A DNA stretch of 64,000 bases, from contig NZ_CP176395.1 of assembly GCF_046244365.1 (NCBI RefSeq), positions 6,634,001-6,698,000 on the forward strand, in the 5' to 3' direction. Of this stretch, positions 34,250 to 42,746 are shown one piece after another; positions within the stretch are counted from its first letter, which is position 1, and each line of letters starts with the position of its first letter. This DNA comes from Paenibacillus_V sp046244365 (GTDB lineage: Bacteria; Bacillota; Bacilli; Paenibacillales; NBRC-103111). Both the position numbers and the translations under genes were made by a program. The notes beneath the pieces were generated by a model. It was not told the origin of the DNA and did no database searches. It saw nothing but the letters and a program-made list of their open reading frames with translations.

Positions 34250-37200
34250 CTATTTACTGCTCGACAACATCCGGGCATCTCTGAGCAAGTAATCGGCGGC
34301 ATCGCCGGAGATGTGCTTCCCGGCCAACGCTTCGATTTGATTGATAAAACTGCCGATGCTGCCATGTTCCAGCTTCTGCTGCAGGCTGTTCTCGATACCT
34401 TTGTTATCAATCCATCCGCTTTCCGCGAAACGGGCAACAAGCGCCTTTAACGAAGCGATGCTTGCAGCGGTTTGAAACGTCACCGTCTTGGTTACGCTGT
34501 TCCCCGCCTTGTCGGCCGCCGTTAACGTCAACGTATGCGAACCAAGCGGCAGCTCATACAGCGCAACTGTCTCTCCCCGCTCCAGCGAGCGACCGTCCAG
34601 CGTCCCAGCCATCATGGCATCATCGACGCCGGACATATCGTCCGTCACCTCAAACTGCAGCGTCAAATCTTCCGCATCGTTGTAGGTTTGCCCTTCAAGA
34701 AAAGAAGAGGATATTATCGGGGCGGATACGTCCACGGCAAAGCTAACCGTCTTCATGACCTCCGTATTCCCGAGCAAATCTGCGGATCGATAGCCAAGGG
34801 TATAGTCACCGCTCCGATCAAACGCAATCGGCGCAGTATAGACTACCCAGTTGACGCCCCCATCCAGGCTGTATTCGGTCTTCGATACCCCGGACCGGTT
34901 TTCTTGCGCCGATAAACGAACGGTTACCGGCTGCATATACCAGCTATTCTGACCATCCGGCTGTTCAGGTGAAACGGCAGCGGTTGTACTGGGAGCTGCC
35001 GCGCACAAACAGTCATACACGTTTACCTCGCGGATGGATGTGAACGCAGACGCTGTATTCCCATGCCCCCGGAGTCGAACGAATCGGGCAGCACGTTCCG
35101 GGAAGCTATAGAACTCTTCGTTCTCAGTCGTACCGCTGCTATACCCCGACCAAACATTACTCCATGTTGATCCGTCCTCGGATACATCGATATCGAACGA
35201 GTACTTCCGCTGGTGGCCCAAATACCAGGCAATCGAGACTTGATTCACCATATGGACGCTGCCGAGATCGTATTTGGAGAAATTTTCACCGTTTACAGCC
35301 CAGTACGTATTTAGCGAATCATCGTATAAATGCGTAATCGGAAATGCCGACGAACTATCGGATGTAACGGAACGGTAACTGAGCAGGCTGGTATTTTCCA
35401 ACTTAATCACGTAGTCCACCTCCGCAGTGCCGTCCGCCGACGTCACGTGAAGACGCAGTTCCCGTTCGGGCTGGCCTGACGTGACAACCGTTACCTTCGC
35501 GTTTCGGTCGCTTGGAATGCCCGCAACCGGAGCAATCTCCCGTTTCCATGTTTTCGGTATCGAGTATGAATGCGTATTCGGGCTAAATTCTTGCAACGGA
35601 TTACCGTTCACGAATATTTGGGAAAGCGTCGCATCAGCGCCGGAAGGTTTGGCAGCCGGACCGGTCGTAACCGAATCGTCGGACAAATCGAGACTTACAG
35701 CTTTGTCCCCTACTTCAAACCTCCATATATTGCCGTTTTCCGTAAATTTAACGTTCGCCGGAACGTGCTGTCCATCCGAGAAGGTGAAAGCAACGGCATT
35801 GCGCCATTTTGTTTGGCCGCTGGTCTGAAACCGCAACGCCAGCTTGTCGGCAGGCGTATTGTAATAGTCGTAAACGGGAACCTTCTCCGCGGATACACTA
35901 GTTCCGGGCGATGACGTTAACGGCATCACGTTGAAGTTCGTCTTCAAGCCAGGTATCCAGAAACTGCCGTCTGCAAGTGAATATGCTTGCTGCTTCTCTG
36001 GGTAAAATCTAAGTTCCAGCTGTTTCGGCTGTTCCGTCTCAATATCGTCTACGACGATCAGAATGTCCGGCTTGACATAAAGCAAATGCCGTTTATACGT
36101 TTTCAATGTTGAAGCGGACGGATAAGCTTGCGCCGCATCTCCGATCATATGGCTGTATTCCGACGTTGAAACGGCCTTGAGAATTCGGGGCTCCGCTTTT
36201 ACGCTTTGCGGTTCAGCCGCGGCGAACCACAGTTTTCCTTCGCCCAACTGCCCTTTGCCGTCTATAAGCAGCGTATTTTGGTTCGACGTATATTTGTAGT
36301 TGTATCCGTCGTCCCGGATTAACCAATCGCCGTTCCCGTACCAAACAAAATGGTTCGCATCGGGGTGAGCGTGTCCCCCTCCCCAATCGTCGAGCGAGTC
36401 ATTCTCGTGTAAGGCCTTATGCCCGATATAGGGGCCGCTTTTGAAAGCGATGACAGATTCATTGCCTGACCAGTCCGAGCGATCCATTACGATTCCCATA
36501 TCCTCGAAATGCCGCATAGTCGGCAATTGGCTTAGCGGTATTTCCTCCACTTCCGGGTCATACCAAAGTATCCCCATCCATTCCGAGATTGGATTGCTTA
36601 CACCGCTCTGTGCGGATACTCTTGCCATCCACTGCGCATAGCCGTTCTTGTATTCACTTGCCAGTACGCGAAGCAAATAGTCCGGTCCGTTAAAATTAAA
36701 CCTGTCTTCGTCAGCGAAATTGATATGATTGTCTTGATTCCACCAGCTATTGACCGGAAGCGACAAATAAATTTGGTAGTAGGCCGCATTCTTAACCCAT
36801 TCTGTCGAGAACTTATCTGCGCCTAAAAACTTTCTTGACAGATCCAAATATTTCAATAACGCTTCCAGACCGTACTGCGCGTATCCGTAACCTTCCTGAC
36901 TAGCCCCGTCTGGGCCAAGCAGCCCGGTCGTACGAAGTAAAAGCCCCTGACCGGCCTTCAGCCAGGCTTCGACTTCCGGCGCTTCGTCGTAGACTGCCAA
37001 CCCGGCAGCAAGCAGTCCCGTAAGCGCAATCCAATTATGATTTTGCAAATATTGCCGGTTCCAGTGCCAACTATCCGGACGGGTCGCCGCTTTATACATG
37101 TCGTTTCCCCGGCTTAGCAGCGTCTCCCGCAACTTTTTCCTTGTGGAATCGTCCAAATCGTTATACAGCCAGTCGTAGACAAGCGCCACGCTATAAAGCA

Positions 37201-39688
37201 TATGGCCGCCCGACAGATCGGTATTTTGCGCAGGTGGCCGCCCCCATGTCGGATAATTGCAAGCCGCTAGCGCCCAAGCTTTCGCCGCATTGAAATACTT
37301 GCTGTCACCGGTTAGTAGGTAGGCATATGCCGCATTGATCATCGTAAAAGAAACGTCCCTCTGCCATAGCTCTTCAACCGACGGATCCACATAGTAAACC
37401 GGCGGAGCCACGCTGATCTGTTTATCCACTCGAGATTTGAACGCATTCCACAGCTCAGCGTGCGTTCCTCCCGGAACAATCACCGGTTTCAGCGCATCGA
37501 TCCTTTGCCCGTCGAGGTGGAGCCGCGGATGAATTTGTTTATAAGGCTCTAAAGTAAAAGCCGGGAGACTGACGGTAACGGTAATTTCCGCCGCAGCATA
37601 TCCTCCGGTGCCATCCGCTGCCGATACGAGAAAGCGGTCTGTTCCGGCAAATTGCGGCTTGGGCGAGTAGGTCCATGTCCCGTCAGGTTGAACCAAAGCC
37701 GTTCCGTGTTCAGGGTCCGTCACTTTCCGATAAGTCAATACTTGCGAGTTCTCGCTTATACCCGATATCCGCTGCGTGATCGGAGTGGCGATCGCAGTTA
37801 TGACCGACATATCGGTCAAGGTAATTCCGGTCATTCGCCCTACGATGAGCGCTTTCGTCTCGCGATAACCTCCCTCGACAGACGAAACGGTAACTGCCGC
37901 AACACCTTCTCCGATCGCCGTTGCAATTCCGCCGGATACAATGGCGACAGCGGGATCCGATGAGGACCACGTCAGCCGCTGATCATTCGCATCCGCCGGG
38001 ATCACGGAGGCGGTTAACGGCACGCTCTGCCCGACATGAAGCGGATTGGGAGCAGGAGCAAGCGTTACTCCGGTGACCGGCTTCCACGGGACGATGCGCA
38101 AATCGTCGAACCAGGCCTTCCCCTTTCCTGTGTTCAAAATATTTTCCAGACGCATTCTCACCGTATTCGCCGGAATTTGGAAGATGCCTTCCGCATACGT
38201 CCAATCGGTCGTACCGGTCAGTTTGCCGAACGAAATCTCGCTGCCGGTAAGCGTATCGCTGCTGCTCATAAAGTTGATTCTTGCGTAGGCGCCCCCGGCG
38301 GTTGATACAACCTGATCCGTCCGGAACCAGCCGCTGAATTTATATATTTCCCCTGGCTTCATGGAGGTCATATCCTGAAACGCGGTTACTTTGCTCGTCT
38401 GCTCCGCGCTAATCTGCAGCGACTTGCCGCCCGCGCGGTATACCGTATCGCTTACGGTTACGACAGGAGTGCCGCTGAAGCTGCCGAACACATACGGGAT
38501 CCATCCGTTCGCGGCACGCCCCGTCCATCCGCCGCTTGGCGCGGACACCATCTCAAAGCTGCCGTTGAGAAGAACATTCTGGTTAACCGTGACGTCAAAA
38601 GAAGCGGAATACCCGCTGCTGACAGACGTTGCCGTAATTCGAGCGGTCCCCGGTGCGACCGCTGTCACGATTCCCCCTGCCGCTGTTGCGACTGCAGGAT
38701 TGGACGAAGACCACATGAGCCGTTTATCCGATGCGCCTGCAGGCAGCACTTCCGCATCGGCCGGAAAACTGTCTCCCGGCAGCAGAACCGTGTTCTTGCT
38801 GCGAATCACAACACCCGTTACCGGTACGTATGAAGTTCCTACCGTTACAACAGCGGTCGCCGAAAATCCGCCGTTGGACGTCTTTGCGGTAATATACGCC
38901 GTTCCTTGACCAACCCCAAAGACCTCTCCCTCTTTGACTGTCGCAACAGCCGGGTTCGATGTGGACCATACGACTTTTGGATCCGTAGCGTCCGCTGGAG
39001 ACACTAAGGCATTCAGAAAAGCAAGCTCTCCGACAGCGATGGAGACGACCTCCCGGTCAAGTTCAATTCCCGTGGCCGGCTTCCACGGGACGATGCGCAG
39101 ATCGTCAAACCAGGCCGTCCCCGTTCCTATGTTCAAAATGTTTTCCAGACGCATTCTCACCGTGTTCGCCGGAATTTGGAAGATGCCTTCCGCATACGTC
39201 CAGCCGGTCGTGCCGGTCAGTTTGCCGAATGAAATCTCGCTGCCGGTAATCGTGTCGCTGCTGCTCATGAAGTTGATTCTTGCATAGGCGCCCCCGGCGG
39301 TCGATACAACCTGATCCGTCCGGAACCAGCCGCTGAATCTGTACATTTCCCCCGGCTTCACGGAGGTCATATCCTGAAACGCGGTTACTTTGCTCGTCTG
39401 CTCGGCGCTGATTTGCAGCGACTTGCCGCCCGCGCGGTATACCGTATCGCTAACGGTTACGACAGGGGTGCCACTGAAGCCGCCGAACACATACGGGATC
39501 CATCCGTTTGCGGCATAGCGCGTCCATCCGCCGCTCGGCGCGGACACCGTCTCAAAGCTGCCGTTGACGAGCAAACTGCTTTCAGCCGTCTCGGCACGGG
39601 AATCGAACGAATCGATCGGGATGATTGCAACCATAAGCAACACCGCAATCAACAACCGGATGAATGGTTTTTGCCATCGCGTAAACAT
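34250..39688 (-). CDS. Giant secreted heparinase II/III-like polysaccharide lyase
   Basis: A 1812-residue protein from ATG 39688 (GGGAGGGAAGCT upstream) with a signal peptide (1-32). Order: carbohydrate-binding module (39-205), two BIG2 Ig-like domains (206-368), a second nearly identical binding module (372-537), BIG2 (541-620), cadherin-like Ig domain (622-708), alpha/alpha-barrel alginate-lyase-like domain (715-1000), heparinase II/III beta-sandwich (about 1000-1240; signature GGGHAHPDANHFVWYGNGDW), cadherin-like sandwich (1340-1420), F5/8 C domain (1425-1555), two Ig-like domains, and a C-terminal FIMAH domain (1740-1808). The family cleaves uronic-acid polysaccharides by beta-elimination, using Tyr/His and Asn residues. 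It is the enzyme that most likely feeds module 3; the substrate is unknown. Confidence 0.88.
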   Translation of the reverse strand: MFTRWQKPFIRLLIAVLLMVAIIPIDSFDSRAETAESSLLVNGSFETVSAPSGGWTRYAANGWIPYVFGGFSGTPVVTVSDTVYRAGGKSLQISAEQTSKVTAFQDMTSVKPGEMYRFSGWFRTDQVVSTAGGAYARINFMSSSDTITGSEISFGKLTGTTGWTYAEGIFQIPANTVRMRLENILNIGTGTAWFDDLRIVPWKPATGIELDREVVSIAVGELAFLNALVSPADATDPKVVWSTSNPAVATVKEGEVFGVGQGTAYITAKTSNGGFSATAVVTVGTSYVPVTGVVIRSKNTVLLPGDSFPADAEVLPAGASDKRLMWSSSNPAVATAAGGIVTAVAPGTARITATSVSSGYSASFDVTVNQNVLLNGSFEMVSAPSGGWTGRAANGWIPYVFGSFSGTPVVTVSDTVYRAGGKSLQISAEQTSKVTAFQDMTSMKPGEIYKFSGWFRTDQVVSTAGGAYARINFMSSSDTLTGSEISFGKLTGTTDWTYAEGIFQIPANTVRMRLENILNTGKGKAWFDDLRIVPWKPVTGVTLAPAPNPLHVGQSVPLTASVIPADANDQRLTWSSSDPAVAIVSGGIATAIGEGVAAVTVSSVEGGYRETKALIVGRMTGITLTDMSVITAIATPITQRISGISENSQVLTYRKVTDPEHGTALVQPDGTWTYSPKPQFAGTDRFLVSAADGTGGYAAAEITVTVSLPAFTLEPYKQIHPRLHLDGQRIDALKPVIVPGGTHAELWNAFKSRVDKQISVAPPVYYVDPSVEELWQRDVSFTMINAAYAYLLTGDSKYFNAAKAWALAACNYPTWGRPPAQNTDLSGGHMLYSVALVYDWLYNDLDDSTRKKLRETLLSRGNDMYKAATRPDSWHWNRQYLQNHNWIALTGLLAAGLAVYDEAPEVEAWLKAGQGLLLRTTGLLGPDGASQEGYGYAQYGLEALLKYLDLSRKFLGADKFSTEWVKNAAYYQIYLSLPVNSWWNQDNHINFADEDRFNFNGPDYLLRVLASEYKNGYAQWMARVSAQSGVSNPISEWMGILWYDPEVEEIPLSQLPTMRHFEDMGIVMDRSDWSGNESVIAFKSGPYIGHKALHENDSLDDWGGGHAHPDANHFVWYGNGDWLIRDDGYNYKYTSNQNTLLIDGKGQLGEGKLWFAAAEPQSVKAEPRILKAVSTSEYSHMIGDAAQAYPSASTLKTYKRHLLYVKPDILIVVDDIETEQPKQLELRFYPEKQQAYSLADGSFWIPGLKTNFNVMPLTSSPGTSVSAEKVPVYDYYNTPADKLALRFQTSGQTKWRNAVAFTFSDGQHVPANVKFTENGNIWRFEVGDKAVSLDLSDDSVTTGPAAKPSGADATLSQIFVNGNPLQEFSPNTHSYSIPKTWKREIAPVAGIPSDRNAKVTVVTSGQPERELRLHVTSADGTAEVDYVIKLENTSLLSYRSVTSDSSSAFPITHLYDDSLNTYWAVNGENFSKYDLGSVHMVNQVSIAWYLGHQRKYSFDIDVSEDGSTWSNVWSGYSSGTTENEEFYSFPERAARFVRLRGHGNTASAFTSIREVNVYDCLCAAAPSTTAAVSPEQPDGQNSWYMQPVTVRLSAQENRSGVSKTEYSLDGGVNWVVYTAPIAFDRSGDYTLGYRSADLLGNTEVMKTVSFAVDVSAPIISSSFLEGQTYNDAEDLTLQFEVTDDMSGVDDAMMAGTLDGRSLERGETVALYELPLGSHTLTLTAADKAGNSVTKTVTFQTAASIASLKALVARFAESGWIDNKGIENSLQQKLEHGSIGSFINQIEALAGKHISGDAADYLLRDARMLSSSK
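38075..38575 (-). repeat. Internal duplicated binding module (copy 2)
   Basis: This segment is nearly identical at DNA level to 39077-39577 within the same gene. Both encode a carbohydrate-binding module with the segment GGKSLQISAEQTSKVTAF. The few differences suggest a recent duplication or ongoing gene conversion. Confidence 0.85.
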
Positions 39689-39717
39689 AGCTTCCCTCCC
39701 TCATTCTATTGAGATCA

Positions 39718-40605
39718 TTACCCCTTGATCGCCCCGATCAGCATGCCTTTGATGAAATACCGCTGCAGAAAAGGATAAATGGCCAGAACCGGCAAAATCG
39801 CAACAACGACGGTTGCCATTTTTACCGTTTCCGGAGGCAACTGCTGCAGCTCGCTTACCGACACCATCAGCTCCTGGCTGACGCTCGGCGTCTGGATCAT
39901 GTTTCGCAGCACGACCTGGATCGGATAAAGCGACTTATTGGTCAAGTACATGATGCCGCCAAAGTAAGCATTCCAATGCCCTACCCCGTAAAAAAGCCCG
40001 ATCGTCGCCATGATCGGCATGGATAGCGGAAGCACGATCCGATAAAGCGTCGAGACGTCGCCGCAGCCGTCTACCTTCGCCGCTTCCTCCACTTCAGACG
40101 GAAGCCCTTCGAAATACGTTTTCATGATCAGCATGTTGAACGTGGAGACGAGCCCGGGCACGATCAGCGCCCAAATCGTATTTGTCAGGCCGGTCGCCCG
40201 GACGATCAAATAGAGCGGAATCAGTCCTCCGGAAAACAGCATCGTAAAAACGATGCCGAGCAAAATCGCGTTGCGCCCCGGAACCGCCCTCTTGGACAGC
40301 GGATAAGCAAGCAGCGTCGTTACAGCCAAGTTGCAGAACGTGCCGAGCAGCGTAACGGTTACCGTAATCTTGAGCGCTTGCGGAATGACGGAACTTCCAA
40401 ATATCGAGCGATAAGCTTCAAAGGTCATTTTGCCGGGCAGCACGATAAACCCTCCGTTGCGCAGCACCTCCGTATACGGCGTTACCGACATAATGAAGAC
40501 GTAGTAAAGCGGAAACAGCGTCACAAGCGCGAACAGGGCCAGCACGGCGTAGATGACCGTATCTGCAAGCCGGTCGGATTTCGTTTTATGAATGACGAAT
40601 GACAT
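39718..40605 (-). CDS. CUT1-type sugar ABC permease (LplC-like)
   Basis: A 295-residue permease from ATG 40605 with GGGAGGAAGC upstream. Six helices; EAA loop VEEAAKVDGCGDVSTLYRIV near 190-210; C-terminus YFIKGMLIGAIKG. It lies 24 bases after its partner permease and 29 bases before the lyase gene, so module 3 appears to be one transcript from the binding protein to the lyase. Confidence 0.93.
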   Translation of the reverse strand: MSFVIHKTKSDRLADTVIYAVLALFALVTLFPLYYVFIMSVTPYTEVLRNGGFIVLPGKMTFEAYRSIFGSSVIPQALKITVTVTLLGTFCNLAVTTLLAYPLSKRAVPGRNAILLGIVFTMLFSGGLIPLYLIVRATGLTNTIWALIVPGLVSTFNMLIMKTYFEGLPSEVEEAAKVDGCGDVSTLYRIVLPLSMPIMATIGLFYGVGHWNAYFGGIMYLTNKSLYPIQVVLRNMIQTPSVSQELMVSVSELQQLPPETVKMATVVVAILPVLAIYPFLQRYFIKGMLIGAIKG

Positions 40606-40629
40606 GATTGCTTCCTCCCGACCGTTTGC

Positions 40630-41532
40630 TTACCATATCCCGGAGCCTCCGAGTTTTTTGCCGAGCCGATTCGCGCCGACGACAAGCACAAAACCAACGA
40701 CCGATTTGAATAAACCCGTAGCCGCCGCAATGCTGAAATTCAGCTCCTCAAGCCCCCGGCGGAACACCCATGTGTCGATAATATCGCCGACTTCGTACAC
40801 CCTTGCATTGAGGAAAATGTAAATCTGTTCGAAGCCCGCGTCCAAAATATGGCCGATTCGCAAAATGACCAGCAGCAAGAACACATCCTTGATACCCGGA
40901 AGCGTAATGTGCCACATTTGCCGCCACCGCCCCGCCCCGTCTACAACTGCGGCTTCGTACAGCTCGTGATTGATCGCCGCCAGCGCGGCCAAATAAATAA
41001 TCGCGCCGAAGCCCGTGCTTTTCCAAATGTCCGTCACGATTATAAGAGGCCGAAAATAATCGGTGTCGGTAAGCACGTTCAGCGTCCCCCAGCCCGCATC
41101 GCGAAACCATGTGCTAATCAACCCGGAGTCGGGTGCGAGAAACGAAAACGCAAGCCCGTACACGATAATCCACGATAGAAAATATGGCCCGTACGTCACC
41201 GTCTGTACAGCCCGTTTGAACCATTTGACGCGAATTTCGTTCAGCATGAGCGCCAGCAGCACGTCCGGTATCATATTGAACATAATCCGGTACAAGCTTA
41301 TAATGAGCGTATTTTTAAGCAGCACGAAAAAATCCGGCGTTTGAAACATCTCGCGGAAATACTTCAGTCCAGCCCACGGGCTGTCCCAAATCCCCTTGAT
41401 CAAATTGTAGTCCTTGAAGGCGATCAAGAGTCCGCCCATCGGCAAGTAATGATAGACGACATAGTACAGCAGCCCCGGCAGCATCATCGCATAAAACCAG
41501 CGAAAGCGGTAAAACCTCCGGTAACTAGGCAT
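40630..41532 (-). CDS. CUT1-type sugar ABC permease (LplB-like)
   Basis: A 300-residue permease. I choose ATG 41532, whose first eight bases overlap the end of the dehydrogenase gene (ATGCCTAG) and which has GGGTGG upstream; the frame could also start further up inside that gene. Family marks: YLPMGGLLIAFKDYNLIKGI near the N-terminus and YEAAVVDGAGRWRQMWHITL in the EAA loop. The overlap means translational coupling to the dehydrogenase, tying that enzyme to the transported sugar. Confidence 0.9.
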   Translation of the reverse strand: MPSYRRFYRFRWFYAMMLPGLLYYVVYHYLPMGGLLIAFKDYNLIKGIWDSPWAGLKYFREMFQTPDFFVLLKNTLIISLYRIMFNMIPDVLLALMLNEIRVKWFKRAVQTVTYGPYFLSWIIVYGLAFSFLAPDSGLISTWFRDAGWGTLNVLTDTDYFRPLIIVTDIWKSTGFGAIIYLAALAAINHELYEAAVVDGAGRWRQMWHITLPGIKDVFLLLVILRIGHILDAGFEQIYIFLNARVYEVGDIIDTWVFRRGLEELNFSIAAATGLFKSVVGFVLVVGANRLGKKLGGSGIW

Positions 41533-42526
41533 ACGCAAATACCACCCCGAGCGTTTGGTGCGGATCATTGACAAACCGCTCGTAAACGAAGGAAGCGTCC
41601 TCCAGTGGTACTTGGTGCGTGATGAGCTGGGCAACAGCGATACGCCGGCTCGCAAGCAACCGCAAATACTCGGCCATGTTCCGTCCTTCCGTCCACCGGA
41701 CGAAGCCGATCGGGTAGTCGAATCCTTGCGCCTCGTAGACCGGATCGTATCGGCCTGGGCCGCCCGCCCGCGATATAAGCAGCTGCGCCTCCTTTTGAAA
41801 CATCAGTTCCCGGGTACACGTCATATCAAGATCGCCGACGATGACCACTTTGCCCCGATCGCGGAGCCACTTGAGGCTCTGATCGATAAGCCAGGTTTCC
41901 CGGCCGCTCGCGCAGACGATCACCGCATCGACGCCCGCGCCGCCGGTTTGCAAGCGGATCGCTTCTTCGGTCTCTTCCACGGAAGTGCAGACCGTGATGC
42001 TTCCCGTCCCGCGCAGCCTATCGCAGCGCCCCTGAAGCACGTCATATGCGATAACCTGAGCGGATGCGGCATCGGCAAGCTGCGCAACGAGCTGGCCGAG
42101 CAGCCCGAGGCCGATGACGACGACATGCTCGCCGAACCGCAAATCCGCCTGCCGCAGCGCATGGACGGCAATCGTCCCGAGCCCGACCGTCGACGCTTCG
42201 AGCAGACCGACCCCGTGAGGCACAGGAACCACTAAATGTTTAGGCACCAAAATGTATTCGGCATGCTTCACATACGGGCTCCCGTAACAAGCGACGCGAT
42301 CGTTCGCCTTAACATGCCGTACTCCGCCGCCGACTTCGGCGACGGTCCCCGCCGCGCTGTAGCCTAGCGATGCAAAGGACGTACCCGCATATTTGAGGCC
42401 CGTCATTTCCGTGCCCGCGCTGATTGCCGAAAACGCCGTTTTCACTAGGACGAAGCCCTCTTTCACTTCTTGAACGTTCTCTTCGATAACTAGCGCCTTT
42501 CCGTACTGTCCTACAACTGCTCTCAT
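41525..42526 (-). CDS. Zinc-type (MDR) alcohol/polyol dehydrogenase
   Basis: A 333-residue cytoplasmic oxidoreductase starting at ATG 42526 with GGAGAGAG upstream. The GroES-like N-domain holds SAISAGTEMTGLKYAG and GYSAAGTVAEVG; the Rossmann part has VVIGLGLLGQLVAQLADA for NAD(P). The usual catalytic-zinc Cys in the first motif is replaced (AGTEM rather than CGSD), as in several sugar-related members sometimes called bi-domain oxidoreductases, so the catalytic mode is uncertain. Its position between the binding protein and the permeases suggests oxidation or reduction of the imported sugar. Confidence 0.85.
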   Translation of the reverse strand: MRAVVGQYGKALVIEENVQEVKEGFVLVKTAFSAISAGTEMTGLKYAGTSFASLGYSAAGTVAEVGGGVRHVKANDRVACYGSPYVKHAEYILVPKHLVVPVPHGVGLLEASTVGLGTIAVHALRQADLRFGEHVVVIGLGLLGQLVAQLADAASAQVIAYDVLQGRCDRLRGTGSITVCTSVEETEEAIRLQTGGAGVDAVIVCASGRETWLIDQSLKWLRDRGKVVIVGDLDMTCTRELMFQKEAQLLISRAGGPGRYDPVYEAQGFDYPIGFVRWTEGRNMAEYLRLLASRRIAVAQLITHQVPLEDASFVYERFVNDPHQTLGVVFAYA

Positions 42527-42608
42527 TCTTTTCTCTCTCCTCCGTCCGATCCCGGCAAAAGCAACCTTCACATCCGATTCCGGAAAATTTGCAGCAAGTT
42601 CGGTATTC

Positions 42609-42721
42609 AAAAAAAACAAAACGAAACATAACCGCGGGAGCAGCGGGTAACAAAGGCCGTACGCAAGCTCCTCTTGCAGAGCAAGTTCCGGGCTTTGCTG
42701 CCCCGCTCCCGAAGCGGATAT
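42609..42721 (-). terminator. Possible attenuator after the module 3 binding protein
   Basis: On the minus strand CGGGAG and CAGC (42707-42721) can pair with GCTGCTCCCG (42635-42644) around a structured loop, followed by GTTTTGTTTTTTTT. It lies in the 220-base gap between the binding-protein gene and the dehydrogenase, a common place for partial termination. Confidence 0.4.
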
Positions 42722-42746
42722 CTTTCGCAATCACGACTAGTTGCTT

